From: Acanthaster planci
Taxonomy: Eukaryota; Echinodermata; Asteroidea; Valvatida; Acanthasteridae
Assembly (NCBI RefSeq): GCF_001949145.1
Contig: NW_019091476.1
Span: 1,322,634 to 1,386,633 of the forward strand
Length of the DNA stretch: 64,000 nucleotides
Direction of reading: 5' to 3'
Positions 24,301 to 39,300 of the stretch are shown here, in pieces. Under the pieces are notes generated by a model that was given only the letters and a program-made list of their open reading frames with translations, was not told where the DNA came from and did not search any database. A program made the position numbers and the translations under genes. Position 1 is the first letter of the stretch. The number at the start of each line of letters is the position of its first letter.

Positions 24301-27300
24301 AATTTTCTTTTTTGAAGTACATAATTTGTGCAAAATACTTCTACTAAATGTGCAATTCATAGAAAATAAATGTAAGCTAAGGTTTTCTTTTGTTACTTTC
24401 TGTTCTTCCGTCAGTTGTACGAAGTGTGTCTTGTAGTCGATCCCAACAACGTAATGTCATATTTTCGACATACATGTGTAGCTTTTAAAGTGGCTTGCCA
24501 TGTGTACAGTGCTAAATTCAGGTCATGAAAGTGTCTGCAGTGAATATAAATACACATATTTGTTCAACAGATGGTGCATACTATATCTCGGTGCGTGCTC
24601 TCAACAAGGTGGAGTTTGGCGGTCCTATGGCACTCACTGTGTGCCACAGCACCCCACTCACTATCGACAGAACTCCGCCCATCGTTTACAGCATTCACGA
24701 CATCACTTATGACTCCACCACCGGTAAAATCGGAATGCGAGTCAATGCAACGTGAGTATTCGTATAACATGTCTTTTGTTCGTTTCCATTCTGCTGTTGA
24801 ATTTTTATTTATTTTAACGAATCCACAGCTTTTCTAAGGTCAATTCAGTAACACCAATTGAGGAGAAGGATACACCTTTGTAAATTTATGGATTCAGGTT
24901 CTGTTCTAAGCTTAGGTCATTGATTTTTATTTCTCTTTGAACTGAACAAACAGACCTGCATCGTGGTACCTGATATGTCATTTTGCAGCATTTCAGTTCT
25001 AGACTAATCCAAGGAGACAGCATGACTGCATTGGTAACACACTTATGTGCACCACATGCAACTTGAGGGACATATGCCTTTTGGTAAATCACAACCTGCT
25101 ATTGGTCACAGAGCTACGTGTATTAAACCCACACATGAGCTGGGTACCACTGCAATATAATGGCTTTTGTTGACCCAAATCAAAGATCACATTTTATTTA
25201 CATGTTTTTATGTGGAAAGATCAGTAGATCATGTCCCATCTGCCATAGAAAAGAGCACATGTAAACAAAGTGTGACATCATTATGTTATTCTGTGACATC
25301 GCACCCCTTCGGTGGGAGCAGGACCCGCGAGGGGGCTGTCTTCTTCAAGTGTGCAATGCAGACGGCACGACCGGATCGTCTCTGAGCGGCTAGAGACGTG
25401 TCCGTTGGGATGGAAGTATACCCGTTATCGCTGAGTTGAAAACCAGTGGTCCCAGACTCACAAGGCACAATACATGAATATCATACTATTACGATAAGTA
25501 CTTACTGCATGTGTTAGAACCCACTTCTTTCAGCGGATGTTTTCCAGCAGTGCGTAAGCTTCCAAGCTATGCTCGTGCTTCTCAGCAGCGAACTGTCTCT
25601 CAGGCCCACTCTGCGAGTCTTTTATGCCTGCTTTGCGGACGTTATACAGGTGATTATAGCTCACAGTACTGCCAGTAGCCAATCAGCGTACCCCGGGCGG
25701 TCCCTCTACTGCAAGCTTCCGTCGAACACCTCGCGTGCCCTCTACGTTAACCCGCGAGTACTCAAATATTCCTCTGTTGTGTTACAATTCTCTGACACCT
25801 CACAAAAACAACATTGGACTATGTTGTGATTTCTGGAACAGCGTAACAGTGTTGAATAATCTGAACTGAACAAAGCACTTTGTTAAGTCAACATGTACGT
25901 TACATTAAACAGGATGATTCAGGCAGGCTTGCCCCCGAAGAACTTGGCACGCTTACCACACACTTCACTAACATTTGGGGCACGCTTACACCCGGAACGT
26001 TGGCACGCTTGCCACAAACAGTTTTGCACCCTTGGCCCCAAACAAGGTCAGCATGATTGCCACCCATTTCACGGACATTTGGGCATACTACTCTCCCTTA
26101 AAATGTTGCTCGCATGCCAAATAAGCAGTGGGGGCTGCTTGTCTCACACCCCTTATCGTAAGGAATGTATAGCTGTGCCTTTTTCTTGGTTCGTGAATAT
26201 ACATGTAACTATTATATAACAATCAATGTTTCCTCTGTATGTACGGTTGGCGTGCTAGCCCCTGGAACGTGGGGTTGACAGACCGTATTTATACAACAGA
26301 AAATTGATTAATCCAAAGTCTAGAATTCACAATACAAACATAACCTGATCTCCACTGTTTGGACATACAGTTGGAGTGTTAGCCCACTTTGAAAATAAAG
26401 GTGCTAGAAATTTATTTATACAGCTACAATTACGATATAATAAGTTGAAAGCACTTGCATGCATCCCTAACCGATCGGGCAACTATCTGTACTTGGAATT
26501 CTAAAAGAGCTGAATGTCTGAAATAAGGAGCAAGAGATTGAGCAGCCCATGGGTTAACATTTGTCACAATAGAATTTCCCTTGAAACTGAAAGCCCAAAT
26601 GCTCATAATTTGCTGGGGCTACCATTAAAAGACAGAATGCAGACTCAATGTCCGAATTTGCTAACCACACACACTCATGGACAACACCAGATCACCATCA
26701 CTATCAATGGATACATAACATACCTTGCGGTCCTCGGTATCAATGAAATCATTAATTGACACCCCATGTGGGTATGACAAGTGATGGATGAGACGAAAAG
26801 AATTTGGCTCATGGTTTGGAACCAGACCTATAGGTGAACATTCCAAGTTAGGAAAGGGGCATTCATTGAATGGACCAGTAATCCTCCCCATCAATAATTC
26901 TTTTTGCAATTTCTCTGCTACCACCTCCAGCCTGCCCGATGCCAATAGTAGCTCTGTTTGGGGCATTGTTCCCAACTCTACATGTGGTGACCCCATGCCC
27001 AAAACAAGTACAGTTGCTGCAAACTCACAAGGGTGCCACCGACAACCCATAGAACTGTTACACCCGTATGCAAAACAAATGGCCGAATTTACTTTCCCTT
27101 TTGCACCCTCGCCCAAAGGCGGTCACATGTCATTAGTAGTATAGGCCCATAGGCTGGGGGGCACTCACTTCTGAGTTCCGCTTGTTGGTGGTCTTTTTTT
27201 TGTTCTGAATATTTCAAATATACTGTAATATTTGGCATACAAGCCACGGCTTATATGTTGATTCTCAAGCTCAAGGTGACCATGATTCTGCATATTAAAC

Positions 27301-30300
27301 CTTACAGTCCCAAATCCTCCAATTTCAATACAATTTTACATACACCTTAGGGGGTTAGGGTTAATGAGTCAATCTCCAGTCATATGTACCTTCAGGAAGT
27401 CCCGGCAAATATCCACATTTCAGGTGTTTCAAAGGGTTTGAAATCAATGTATTTTTGTTATGTTTATTCAGTATTGAAAACTGCAGTGTACAAGTCTTAC
27501 ATGCAACCTTTGGTTCGCGACAGAAATGCAACTTGTATGTTGTATTACAAAGCTCATTTTGCTGACTTTCCTACAGTGTGACATGGGGGGAAAGGGTCAA
27601 AAATTGGCCTTGTGTCTGTTTCTTCAAATGGCTTTAGGGTTCAGTTTCTGCTGAACATAGATCACTGAGTTATGATCTTACAAAACAGTGCTGCCAAACA
27701 TGTTTCTGTCATAAACCCACAAAAACCCACAATGTGAAACTAACTCTGGAGACCAAATCGAAGCGTTGGATTTAAATGACTGTACTTTGGAGCAGTCTGC
27801 ACAACACACTGCAGGCCTGTTTTCACATCCCACCATGTGCAGCACTCTTTAATCAGAAATCTCTGTCATAAACAGCGATCCTGAGTCCCATTTGCTTGAG
27901 TATCATCTGGCAGCAGGCAAGACCCGTAGAGATAAATCACTGCGGGACTGGGAGGCTCACGTGTTGGCTGAAGAGCTTTTCATGGACTTCAAGATACCAA
28001 GTGGTGTACCGTGCTGGGTGAAAGTCGGAGCAGTCAACAATGGTAAGAATGCTGATGACTGACGATTTTAGAGACTTTTAATCAGATCTATTTCCAAGGG
28101 TGGATTTGCACCGAGGAAATTGCCCTGCCCGACTCATGTTATAACACTCAAAACCTAAAGTATACTCTGGTGGGACTCACGAACCCACAACTTCCTGCTT
28201 ACTAGTGCAGATGTCTTAACAAGTCAACCACCAAGCTTGCCAGAGTTGGCTGGCTGGTTGGAGTCAGATGTAATGTGGCAAACACAGTGTTAATTATAGT
28301 TACTCACATCGGACAGAGCCCCCCAAAATCCCAAATTAACTAACATTTCCCTGGCACGAATCCATCCTTGGAAATAGTTGTTCGCGGTAGCCGCTGCTAC
28401 ATCTGACTTGTTTTTTCATGAGGCTCTGAGCAGGGTAATAATAGACTTCAGTAGTGAAGCTGTGGAAATGAATTTGGGGTTACAGAAATGTACTCATCCT
28501 TTATTCTGCTCTTTAGGAATGGTTGTGGTCGTTGCCTATATCAGAGGTGCCCACTTTTCCGGTTTTATCCGCATTTCTGTTTGTTTTTTTTAAGACTCCT
28601 GAAATTCCATTTTGTCCTTTTTTCCCCTTCTGGCTCAAAAGAAAAGGTTAGAAAAACAAAACACAAACAGAATGCACTTATCTCACCTCTATGCGTCAGG
28701 AGTTCAATAACGGTCTTGTACTGCATGCACATGTGCACGGTAGCTCTGTCCATTTAGTTGCCTTAAAAACACGGCTGCTGAGGTTGCATGCGAAGCGGTA
28801 TGCACTGCCTGTGCCAGCATGCCTTTATGATTGTCAAAACCATTTGTGCATACTGCACCGTGCACCGTATGCATGTGGTAGCGTGCTGAGCACATTTATC
28901 ACACTGACACAGCCTTGAATTTAATATCAGTCATTCCCAATCACAGTGATTGTATGAACAAGAATATCATGCGTACTGTAACAAGCCTTGAACCAACTAC
29001 ATCATTGTCTCGCACTTGCACGTTTTGCCAGACGGTCAGGCTGTTGATGTCTGCAATGTAATCGGGCATGGTTTGGAGTAAAATAAAATCTCATATGTTA
29101 TGCTCCAGATTTCATCAAAATTTGGAAAAATTGAAAATTTTAGAAAGAACTGACAACTTAAAAGCCATCAAATCAAAACCTTAAGGTGAAAAGTACAGTA
29201 AGTGGAGTCAGACATGGCTGTAAGAGAAGAGAATCCCGGTTGATATGCACTCTGCTCTTTATGCTTGGTCTTGCTCTTCGGTGCTATTCGCCACAATTAA
29301 AACAGTTTTATTTTTTAGCAGAATACGTCCTATGATGAAGTGCACCCTTGCCATGCATAGGCCTATTTCCCACTAAAGGGCTGTCATTGCTATTTTAGAT
29401 TACACCCTTTCCTGATCAGAGTGGATAAGCTCACTTTGAGTTTTCACATTCAACTTCAGATTTAATATGCATGCACAAAGTTATAGTGCATATATTTCAC
29501 CAATATTTGAATGATATACATCCAAGTCCGAAAGCAAATTAGCACCGTAATTTTTTGCAAATTGAGATTTAAAGTTGACGTATTATTTGCACTGGTGTAT
29601 AAGCCACACTGTGGTACTGATGCTGTCCAACATGCAATATCTTCAAGTACATGTATAAGTAGCGCGTGAATGAGAATTGGTATTATACCTAAACTAGTAC
29701 CTTAAAATGACCAATTTTGACAGAGTGGATGAGTGTCCTGGCTGGGTGGACCATGCAGTAGTTCTTCATTTTTTTTTTTAGACTTGATGTATATCATTCA
29801 AATATTGGTAAAATATATGCACCAATTCACCAGTGAAATAATAAACATCATGGATATAACACAAGGATAAAACAAACAAAAACAAACAGATGTACCCCAC
29901 TAATTGTGATGGTGCTTACGGTGCATTTACAAGTCTGTTTGGTTGCTCTGGAGTGGTTTCCTATATTTCCAACACGTGAGTACAGCCAATGTAAAAGGTA
30001 ACCAACGAGAATATGACTGTCTTGTCCCCGACAAAGCACTGCACCTTTTGCACATGCAGCTGGCTGACCGGCTGGCCAGCAGCCCAGGCGAGGCTGCGCT
30101 GAGGCATGGCATGGTGTCTAGTGACCAATTTCATTCTTCAAATGTTGCTGTAACAGGCATGTGGAGTGTAAAGCAGCTGGGGCTTTTTTCAGTGTGAGAA
30201 TCAGTGTACATGTATAAGCCGGGGCCTATATTCTGAGAATTACGGTAATGGTATTCAAGAGCCAGAAAGTAAAAATGCTCATATTTCCACCAATCAAGGG

Positions 30301-33300
30301 TATTTTTGGATATAAGCACTATTGCCAGATTTACCAGCTTTTCCACATATTTTTCGTGAGTCAGGTAAAAAGAAAATCGGCAGCTGTGAATATATGACCA
30401 CACATCTCTCTGCTTTATTTCAGTCGACCTACGGGCTGTAGGCCATGCTGACGAGCCCATTCTTGCAGATTATTCCCCACCAATTGCTGGAGATTTGTTT
30501 GATGGGCCGTATGCTGGACAAGATCTCACATTTACCAAAGACAGAAATGAGGTAAACGGATTCATGCTTCATCAGTGAAGTAGTGGTCTTAAACCCAGAT
30601 TATGACAACTCTGAGCATTGCATATGCAGTCAAATTTGGCTTCATTAGGCTGGTTCTCCATGACACTACAACAAGAAACAGCAGTTAGTAGTCATCAACT
30701 ATTGGAACAGTCTGTGATTCCATTGGTTTTTCTGTTAATTCATTAGATTTGTGCCAACTGGCATAATTGGCATGACCCCGAGTCTGGGATCTCCTCATAT
30801 CTGTGGGCAGTTGGAACCCAGCCTGGCCTTAGTAACGTGGTAAACTACATCAAATTGTCTCATCGAGAGCATACTGCCTGCTCTGACTATGTGACCCTGC
30901 AGCACAGAGAGACGTATTACTCCACACTCATAGCCTTCCATGGTGGATATGATAAGGTCAATGTGACAGCTTCATCCAATGGAGGTAGTTGTTAATGTTA
31001 CTATTGTAGGCATCATCACCAATGTTGTCACAGATATGATTATTATGGTCATTGATCAGAATCATTACCGTCATTCTCTTCAAAATGACCATCATTACCG
31101 CACTCATCTCTATTCTAAAGAGATAGCATCTTGAAAGACAGACTGATCAAGCTTTGATATCCACAGCTACTTCTTCAGATACACAGAAGGGTGTGCCTCT
31201 CATCATTGAGGGTTTAGAGGTGCTACTTCTTCAGTATATTAATGCTCTAGCAGACAAACATGACTGTACACATCTTTATGCACTCATTACTATATTGTTG
31301 TCAATGTTATTGCCATCAACGAACATTCCGCCTCGCCACTAATCATCCCTGTTATTGTTGTCGCTCTCTTGAACCCAATCATGCAATCATTGTGTTTTTT
31401 ATCAGTGCTCTGATCCTTTCTCACTTCAATACCATCATCACAAGGAGAAGTGGCAGAATTTCTCTGAACGTGCACCTCTTACACCCCCCATTGTAACAAT
31501 CACATTCACTGTAGACATCTGGATCATGTCTGTCTTCTATCTCTTCAGTGACTGTGGATCTCACTCCACCAATGCAAGGAAATGTCTGGGACAGCTCGCT
31601 TGCAGGAACTACTGATGACCTAGACTTCTCCTCAAGGCCGGCCACTGTGGAAGCTCAGTGGCATGGATTCTCTGATCCAGAGTCTGGTATCAAAGACTAC
31701 CAAATCACAATCTATCGCAGGTACATTTGAGATTCTTTTGATTGGAAATTCAAATAATTTCACAGTAATAGTTGTATTTTTGGTTTGCATATTTTTGCTT
31801 ATTGTGATTTTGAAAGTGCAAATCATAGTGGAACTACTTCACACGAAAATATCAGTTGGTAAATTTTTGACAGACTGTTTTTGCCAAATAGCTCATCCTC
31901 AATAAGAGATGATAGATCTGTTTAAACTGATGTATCTTGTGTGATTTATTTCGATATGTTCAACAGCGCATTTAGCGCCAATTACTAGATGAAGTGACAT
32001 TAAGAAGACAATAAAGAAGTGTTCAGTTTTAGAAGTGGGAAGGAAACGTGATTCACATGCTGACCAATGTGGGATTTAAACCCAGTTCACAGAAGTGGAA
32101 GGCAAGGAAAGAGCCACTACACCAACATGACTCCTGATAAATATGTTCAGTGATTTCACAATATTTAGCTCCAATGGCTCAACTGACTTTGAGGTCATCC
32201 ATGAGGCAGAATCAGTAAGCATTGCTACATCCTCCATTGAGTGGCATCACTTCCAGCTCCATCACAAGACCAGGTTTATGTCAACCTACGCACTGTCAAC
32301 CAGGCTCTGAATCACATTGACACCCGTACCGATGGCTTCTTGGTGGATCTGACCCCTCCATTGCTGCACACCCTGGGCGACGGGTTGGTGGTTGGAGAAG
32401 ATGCTGACTTCCAGGTGAGTACCTGCTAAGAATCATGCTGATACCCCTACCGATGGCTTTTTGGTAGACCTGACCCCTCCAGTGCTCCAAGCCCTGGGAG
32501 ATGGGCTGGTGGTTGGAGAAGATGCTGACTTACTCCAGATGAGTATTGATACCCCTACTAACAGCTTCTTGGTAGACCTGACTCCTCCAGTGCCATGAAC
32601 GTTGGGAGATGAGCTGGTTGGGGGTCAGTGTTAGTATTTTAATTCAATCATCATGCACATGTACATTAGGCTCTGTATAATTATCAAATTCTTTTGCTGA
32701 TTTGTCTCTCTGTTGACACGACTCTTTCAATTGCTGCAAGCCCCGAGAGATTGGTTGGTGATTAGATACTTACTATCCCAGCAAGCATGTGGCATAATTA
32801 CTGGAAAGTTGTGGTTTGAATGTAAGTTGGTGATGGTTTTTGGATGTTGTGACAATATACCTTACAATCCTGTCCTGGAAAGGTTGAAGCTGGTGATGTT
32901 AGCTTATAATGCTTTAAAATGTGACCTTGTCATTTGTTTAAACCTTACGAAGATATCACATAGCATCCTCATGAACTTTACAAATCTCCATTGCTGTGAT
33001 ATTCAAAGCCATGGCAACATGTACACAGAGTTTACAACCTCACAGCGATGGTGCTTTTGTTATTTGCTGGTGTGGCTTTTATTCTAGCCTGAGTACATTA
33101 TAGTGTAATGTAAGCCTTGGATGCTTTTCTCCCCTCCTGCAGTCCCATTCAGATAGTCTTGCTGTTCACTGGAACTACTTTGATGACGAGTCTGGCATTG
33201 AATCCTTCCAGTTGGCCATCTACGAGATTCGACATGGGAACAAACGCAAGATCTTCCCTATGGGTACGTTGTGGCTCCTACACCCTGCTCCAACAGTTTA

Positions 33301-36300
33301 GTCAAAATCAATGCCATACCATTCCTCTCTGGTGTTTACTGACACCAAAACTGCTTAGATTTAGGATTGTGTACTGATGTGCGTGTTGCTTTCCTTTTCT
33401 GATGCTTAGATCCAAACCCCAGGAGCTTTGAGTTGATCTCTGATATCACAGCTCGGTCCCATGTCCAAAGTGGTCTGACACTGCGTCCTGGAGCTCTCTA
33501 CGTGACACAAGTCAAAGCCAAGAATCAAGCCAAGCTGGTTGCTTCTCATGAAACCAGTGGCATCATGGTGGATCCCAGCCCTCCTGTGGTGAGTATCAAT
33601 CTTGGACACAGCCAGCAGAGACACAGATTCAGGAGCTGACAAAAATGAGGAATTACCAGTCAGCACCTGCAAGCCAATTCATGAAACTTCTCACCAATGG
33701 CTAAACTTCACTTAAGCAACATTTTGTTGTGGAAGTTGCGCAACATATTACAACACATTTCACAAAAGTTGCCACTGCGACTTGTGCAACAAATTGTGGA
33801 ATAACTTGTGTAATCATTTAAGGTAACCTAAGTTGTGCCAAACAAATCAGAAATGAATGGCTAGACCAGCTATTCACTATTATTTAAGGCCCAGCACTGC
33901 TCAACTTATCCTTGAAAATAATTTTACATGAGTAATGTAAACTGTAGTTTTATTTAAGGTAATCAAAAGTTTGTTTGGCTGGGGGAAAATTTTGAGATTT
34001 TCTGCCCATATCTGACAAAGGAAAGATGAATACAACAGTTGTTGCAGAAGTGATTGTCCTTGTCCAAAAAAATTTAATGTATTAATTAATACCTTGTACA
34101 GCAAAATGACAAAATTGAATATAGGTGTATATATTGTGCAACTATAACACAAACTTATGTTGTAAGGCTTATGCATGGTGCAAAGTTTTCCTACGTTTTG
34201 TAAAATTGGCTTTAGAACATTCCATGGCTTGAACGTTATGAAATAATCCTTAACATTACACTCATAAGTATTCATTAGTTGTATACCGTTATCACGATGA
34301 CCCTGAATTTTAATGGCTTTCCCCTGTTGAAGAAATATCCAAAATTTAATCAGTGGTGCCAATTGGGTTACTGTAATAGATGAGATACATCTACGGTGGC
34401 AACCTTGACGGGGAGGCTGAAGAAATCTTCAGTGGCTACTTGTACCAGAACAGTCGCTCCACAATCCAGGCATCCTGGCTGGCTGCAGATGGTCAGAGTG
34501 GTATCAAGAACTACTGGGTAACAGTTGGAACAGCACCATGTGAGTAGAACATTAAAGACAGTCAGTCGGAGCAGTGCTGTCTGAGTAACACATTAAAAAG
34601 GGGGAGTTTGAACAGTGCCGTGTGAGTAGAGCATGAAATAAATTGCCTCTCAGAGAGCTGTATATTTCAGCATCACAATGTCTACTTTTAAACAAAATGA
34701 ACCACAGATTTCCCCAAATGTATCAGTTTGAATGTGGAATGTATGTTGTCCTTCTTATGCAGTCCTTGAATGCTATTTTTCAGTTTTGGCACAATACTGA
34801 CATTACTTACATTGTCAGTGTGCATGTGATCCCTGGCTGCAGGGCTTATATACAAATGGCTTCAAGGGCAAGAACGTTGAAGTCCACTAAAAAATTGAAC
34901 ATAGGGCTTGGCTGGTTTATCTAATGGATAAGTCGGTCTAGTACAGTACATATATTTTATATGTTGCAGGTTTGAGTTATATCTTCAGTTTCATTTGTTC
35001 AAACCATGATCCAAAAGTACCTTGCAGGTTTCTATTGTTTATTCTATAGCCAAAGTTTTTTTTCTAAATATCAAGATTTGATAAGCTTAAAGATCTATTC
35101 TCAAATGTCAGATCTGTCTCTTGTACGTGTTTTTAAAGATGTTGTTCAACAATGGAGGATATTTGAGTCTACTGAAAACACACTAAACCTAAATAAACAT
35201 CATTTTTGCAATCCGACCAATTTGAAAAAAAGGACTTTTAGAACCGTATTTCCCAGGCCGGATTATTGACAAACCCATTATCTGTCTAAAAATCATTGAG
35301 GGCAGCATGTGAATCAGCCGAAATTGTGAGGTGACATGTGGGAGTAGTTCCGGCAGGGTATTTTAAATCGCTTGGCTCGATCCATGCAGTAACCAAACAC
35401 TATGTTAGACAATAAAACACACTATCGGAGTTCTGCTGTCTCATCACGTCCTCCCTGGACAAAACCATTGCTGGAAACCGCATTGTTGATGGCATCTGCT
35501 TCCCAAAGTTTGGACTAAACTTGATTTGGCAAAACCGCTTCATTGCTGCTTGCCATTGACAAGATTCTTCTCATCATAGGAGTGAGAAGAAACTGAAAGA
35601 TTATCAGCGTCACAGTCAGAAGACACACTGACACTGAGACTGATAGGCTTGGAGCCCTTCTTTATTGTGTATACAGTAAACAGTTGTAGCTATTCGGACT
35701 CCCACATACTGCGTCACACTTTCACGGAGTAGGCAAAATCAAACCAACGACCGTTTTTTTCTGTCCACCAGACCACAAAACCGCAAACTTTATCCTCACT
35801 TTGAGTTTTAAATACACGGTTTTAAAAAAATAGACCTTGCAGTTGTCTCTGTGATGTATACGAATATACTCTACATTATATTATAAGACATATTGCTGAA
35901 AAATGTCCTCCATTGTTCAACAACATCTTTAACATTCTTCTCTCTAGATTTGGAAGACATCCAGACCTTCACCTCCTTTGGCTCCAAGAGCAGCGGTGTC
36001 CTGACCAACCTGAATCTGCAGCTCACTNGACCCATCCACCTGCAGTGATGAGGCATTCACCGAGGGTTGCCGGCCAGTCTACTATGTGTGCGTCAAGAGT
36101 GAGAATGGAGCGGGGGCTTTCAGTGATGTCATCTGCTCCTCACCAATCAGGGTGGTGGACAAGGATCAGGCAGGTGGGTTGTCATCATTTCAGGGCATAC
36201 ATGCTTTGGGCAATCCATAGTTCCTATAAATCAGAATGGGGCTACAGATAAAACATTCAAACATGTATGTGTATTTACACACATTTATTCATATGCATTG

Positions 36301-39300
36301 GCTGGTTGAAGTGAAACAGTTGAAGTGAAATCAACTCCTTTAGAGACAAGTCTGTAGACACCAAATAGGTTTGAAAAGCTGTTGTACAAATGCCGCCAGG
36401 CCTCACACAAGAAAAGCAGGCCTCAATATTCTTAGATACATGCAAGTGCTGTCCTGTAGATGAGAATCTACCTTTTGTGCAATTAATGGTGCGGGACTCT
36501 GAAAATACAGTGTTCTTGAAGGTAGCACAAGGTGAACTGTAAAGTTTTCAAACGGTGAATTTGTTGAGGTATCCGCGTCGAACAGAACCAAAAAATGGTG
36601 CAATTGTCTTAGCAATGAAAATGAAGGCACCTTTAAATTTAGTGGGAACCACACTTTGCTGGTTCACGAACAACTCTTAAGTGAACATGTTAGGAGTCAT
36701 CTCAAATCTCGTCCGGGAAAAGTTCAGGATAAACCGCAGAAGAGTGTTGCGGTGGAATGTTGAAAGCTTCTGCAAACTTCCTCGTAATCTTCCCGAAATG
36801 AAGTTAACAGTATTTGTATACATATTCTTCCCCTATCCTCCCCCCACTTTGCGGTTTGGGCCAGGCAAGCCACACAAGGATACCTGTAGTTTTGGTGACA
36901 GAGGAGCCACAGGCAAAGGACTGCACTCCTTACATGGAGCTTTTTGAAACTTCTCTATCAGTATCATTTGAAATAAATATACATCGACCCTTTCATAGCA
37001 TACAAAGCTTCTATAGGTTTTCTCCTGGAAAACTGTAGTCTTACTTCTGGCAAATACAACTTTATTTGTATATTCAATCTCGCAATGTTACTGTACAAAA
37101 AGACATTAACAAGAAGAGATGCTGTACAGGCCCTATATCTCAAACAATCCTGCTGTAATATCTTTTTTTATCGGCCAAAGAAATCATGGCATAATATACG
37201 GGAAGTTAAGCATACTGTTGCTTTGTATGTTATTATCTTTTGATACAAAATACTGGACATCTGTTATCACAATTATGATCAGACATTCTGGCTAGGAAAC
37301 CTCTCAAAAACATCTAAGTGAATACTTCCAGTTTTGAATTCAGAACTGAATGGATACGGAAGTGTAACAAGGTGCAGAGGTAACACAACTTGTACATTTA
37401 ACGAGTGAACAAAGCAAAATATACTTGTGTACAAGCAAAAGGACTGACAAAGTCTGTAATTTTTTCCAGAGCAACCATCTGATTAAGTTTAAGTTCAACA
37501 CTGAACACATGACCTCAGAGGAAGTTGTAGTGTGTTGAGTGATCCAAGGTCAGTCTCTAGAAACTGCAAACAATTTAAATACTGACCACCTATTACGAGC
37601 CCACTGGTAATGTAAACAGTCCTTCTCAGTAAGTGACGGACTGATGCAAATTCCTCCACAGCTTCCCCTCAATAAATGTACAGCTTCTTGCGGGGAAATT
37701 GTGGGGAAAGGATTCACTCTCCCTGCAATTTTACCGCAACTTGTCCGCAACTTGCTAGTGACAAGATTTGAGACGACTCCTAATAGGCCCTGTCACTAGC
37801 AACAAAATGAAAACTCCCCACCATCTTGGCTCTGTATTTTTCTGCACCAGGCAGATAGATTGTTGAGTGTCCTTCAGTACAGAGACCAGTAGTGCAAACC
37901 TTTGCATTGATGAATCTGTGGAGGTATAGAGGTCATGATGATGATTGTCCTTCCATTAGAATAGACACTTTTAAAAGGCAAAGAAGACAAAGTTTCCAGC
38001 TTGTATTCTCCACGTAGCTCTCTTTTACTTCTCACTGTATAGGTTATGTCACTGATGGTCCAAGCATACTACAGGATATAGATGCACAGAAAGAGAAGAC
38101 AACTGTGACTATATGGTTTGATGAGTTCGAGGTAAGGCTGTTTTTATAGGGTTCATGAGATTTTTCTGGATGCTTCAATTTTAGTTACACTCTCCGTGCA
38201 GAACTTAAGTGACTACATTTTTTTGTTACTTTGCTGGAGGTATTTGATGTGCAGAAATTCCATGCGTGTTTGATAAAATGTCTGGTTTTTTTGCAGCTAT
38301 ATTCTGTCTTTCTAAAATTGAAACTTTCTTGCTTACACTTTTTTGGGGGAGTATCTGATGTAAAAAAACAACTTCTAGTTTTCAAGACTTGATGAGAGCA
38401 AAACATCCTTGTTTTTATCGTGGAAATTTGTGTCACCTTGCTTTTACAAGAACAAGGACTACTGTGTGGAGACACTCAGTGTGGCTTTAACTTTTGGACG
38501 GTCATTTGAAAAGTCTTATCTATGAAAATTATCATGTGTTTGAGTTCTAATTGTCAAATCTAAAAAAAAACACTAATGTGCACTTGCACTGCAGTGATTG
38601 TGAATTTTTTTCTTCTTTGTTTCCATGGAAATAAGCTTTAATCAAAAATATTTTATTTCAACACAGAGCTCCCTGCACGGTATTTCACACTACGAATGGG
38701 CAGTGGGTACAACTCCTGGTGGTGAGGACATCCAACCTTTGACCTCTGCTGGCATCGTGCCAGGCAATGATAAAGACATACGTGGTATGATTGCTCAATA
38801 TAGAGTCATCTTCAATTCAACATTAACCCTTACCCCCCTGGGACCTCAGAAATCATGCATATGCTTCTTGGATTCAGATTGGTTAGGGTTTAAAAAAGGC
38901 ACTTTTAAACTTTCCCTTTTCCCCAATGCCCAATGTTCAATTTGCACAGTGCTTGTATGTCATGGATAATCAGATACACTGAAAGTTGAAAATAAAAACT
39001 GATTTATCAAAATTTAGTGGTGCAGAGTTGGATCAATCATGGGGTCTCTTTGGGTTTCATTTTCTGTAAGGAAAGATGGAAATTACCTTGAAGTGAATTT
39101 ATGACTAGTTGTCTATTTTTGGTCATCAACTTGGATGTATGGAAGACACACTAAACATGCCAGTTCTAAGGATGCAAAACAACATGCATTTCCGTTGAGG
39201 TATTTTTGTTTGCAAATTTATCTTTCTGTGACCTTATGCTGAGATATTCAGAATCATAACTTTGCTTTCTTCTGCAGGATTAGCAGGCAGGGGCAAGGCC

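Noticed and set aside
28700-28890. TGCA/CATGTG-rich stretch as a structured RNA or Z-DNA element
   Set aside because: Short inverted matches only. No consistent fold or repeat boundary could be drawn.
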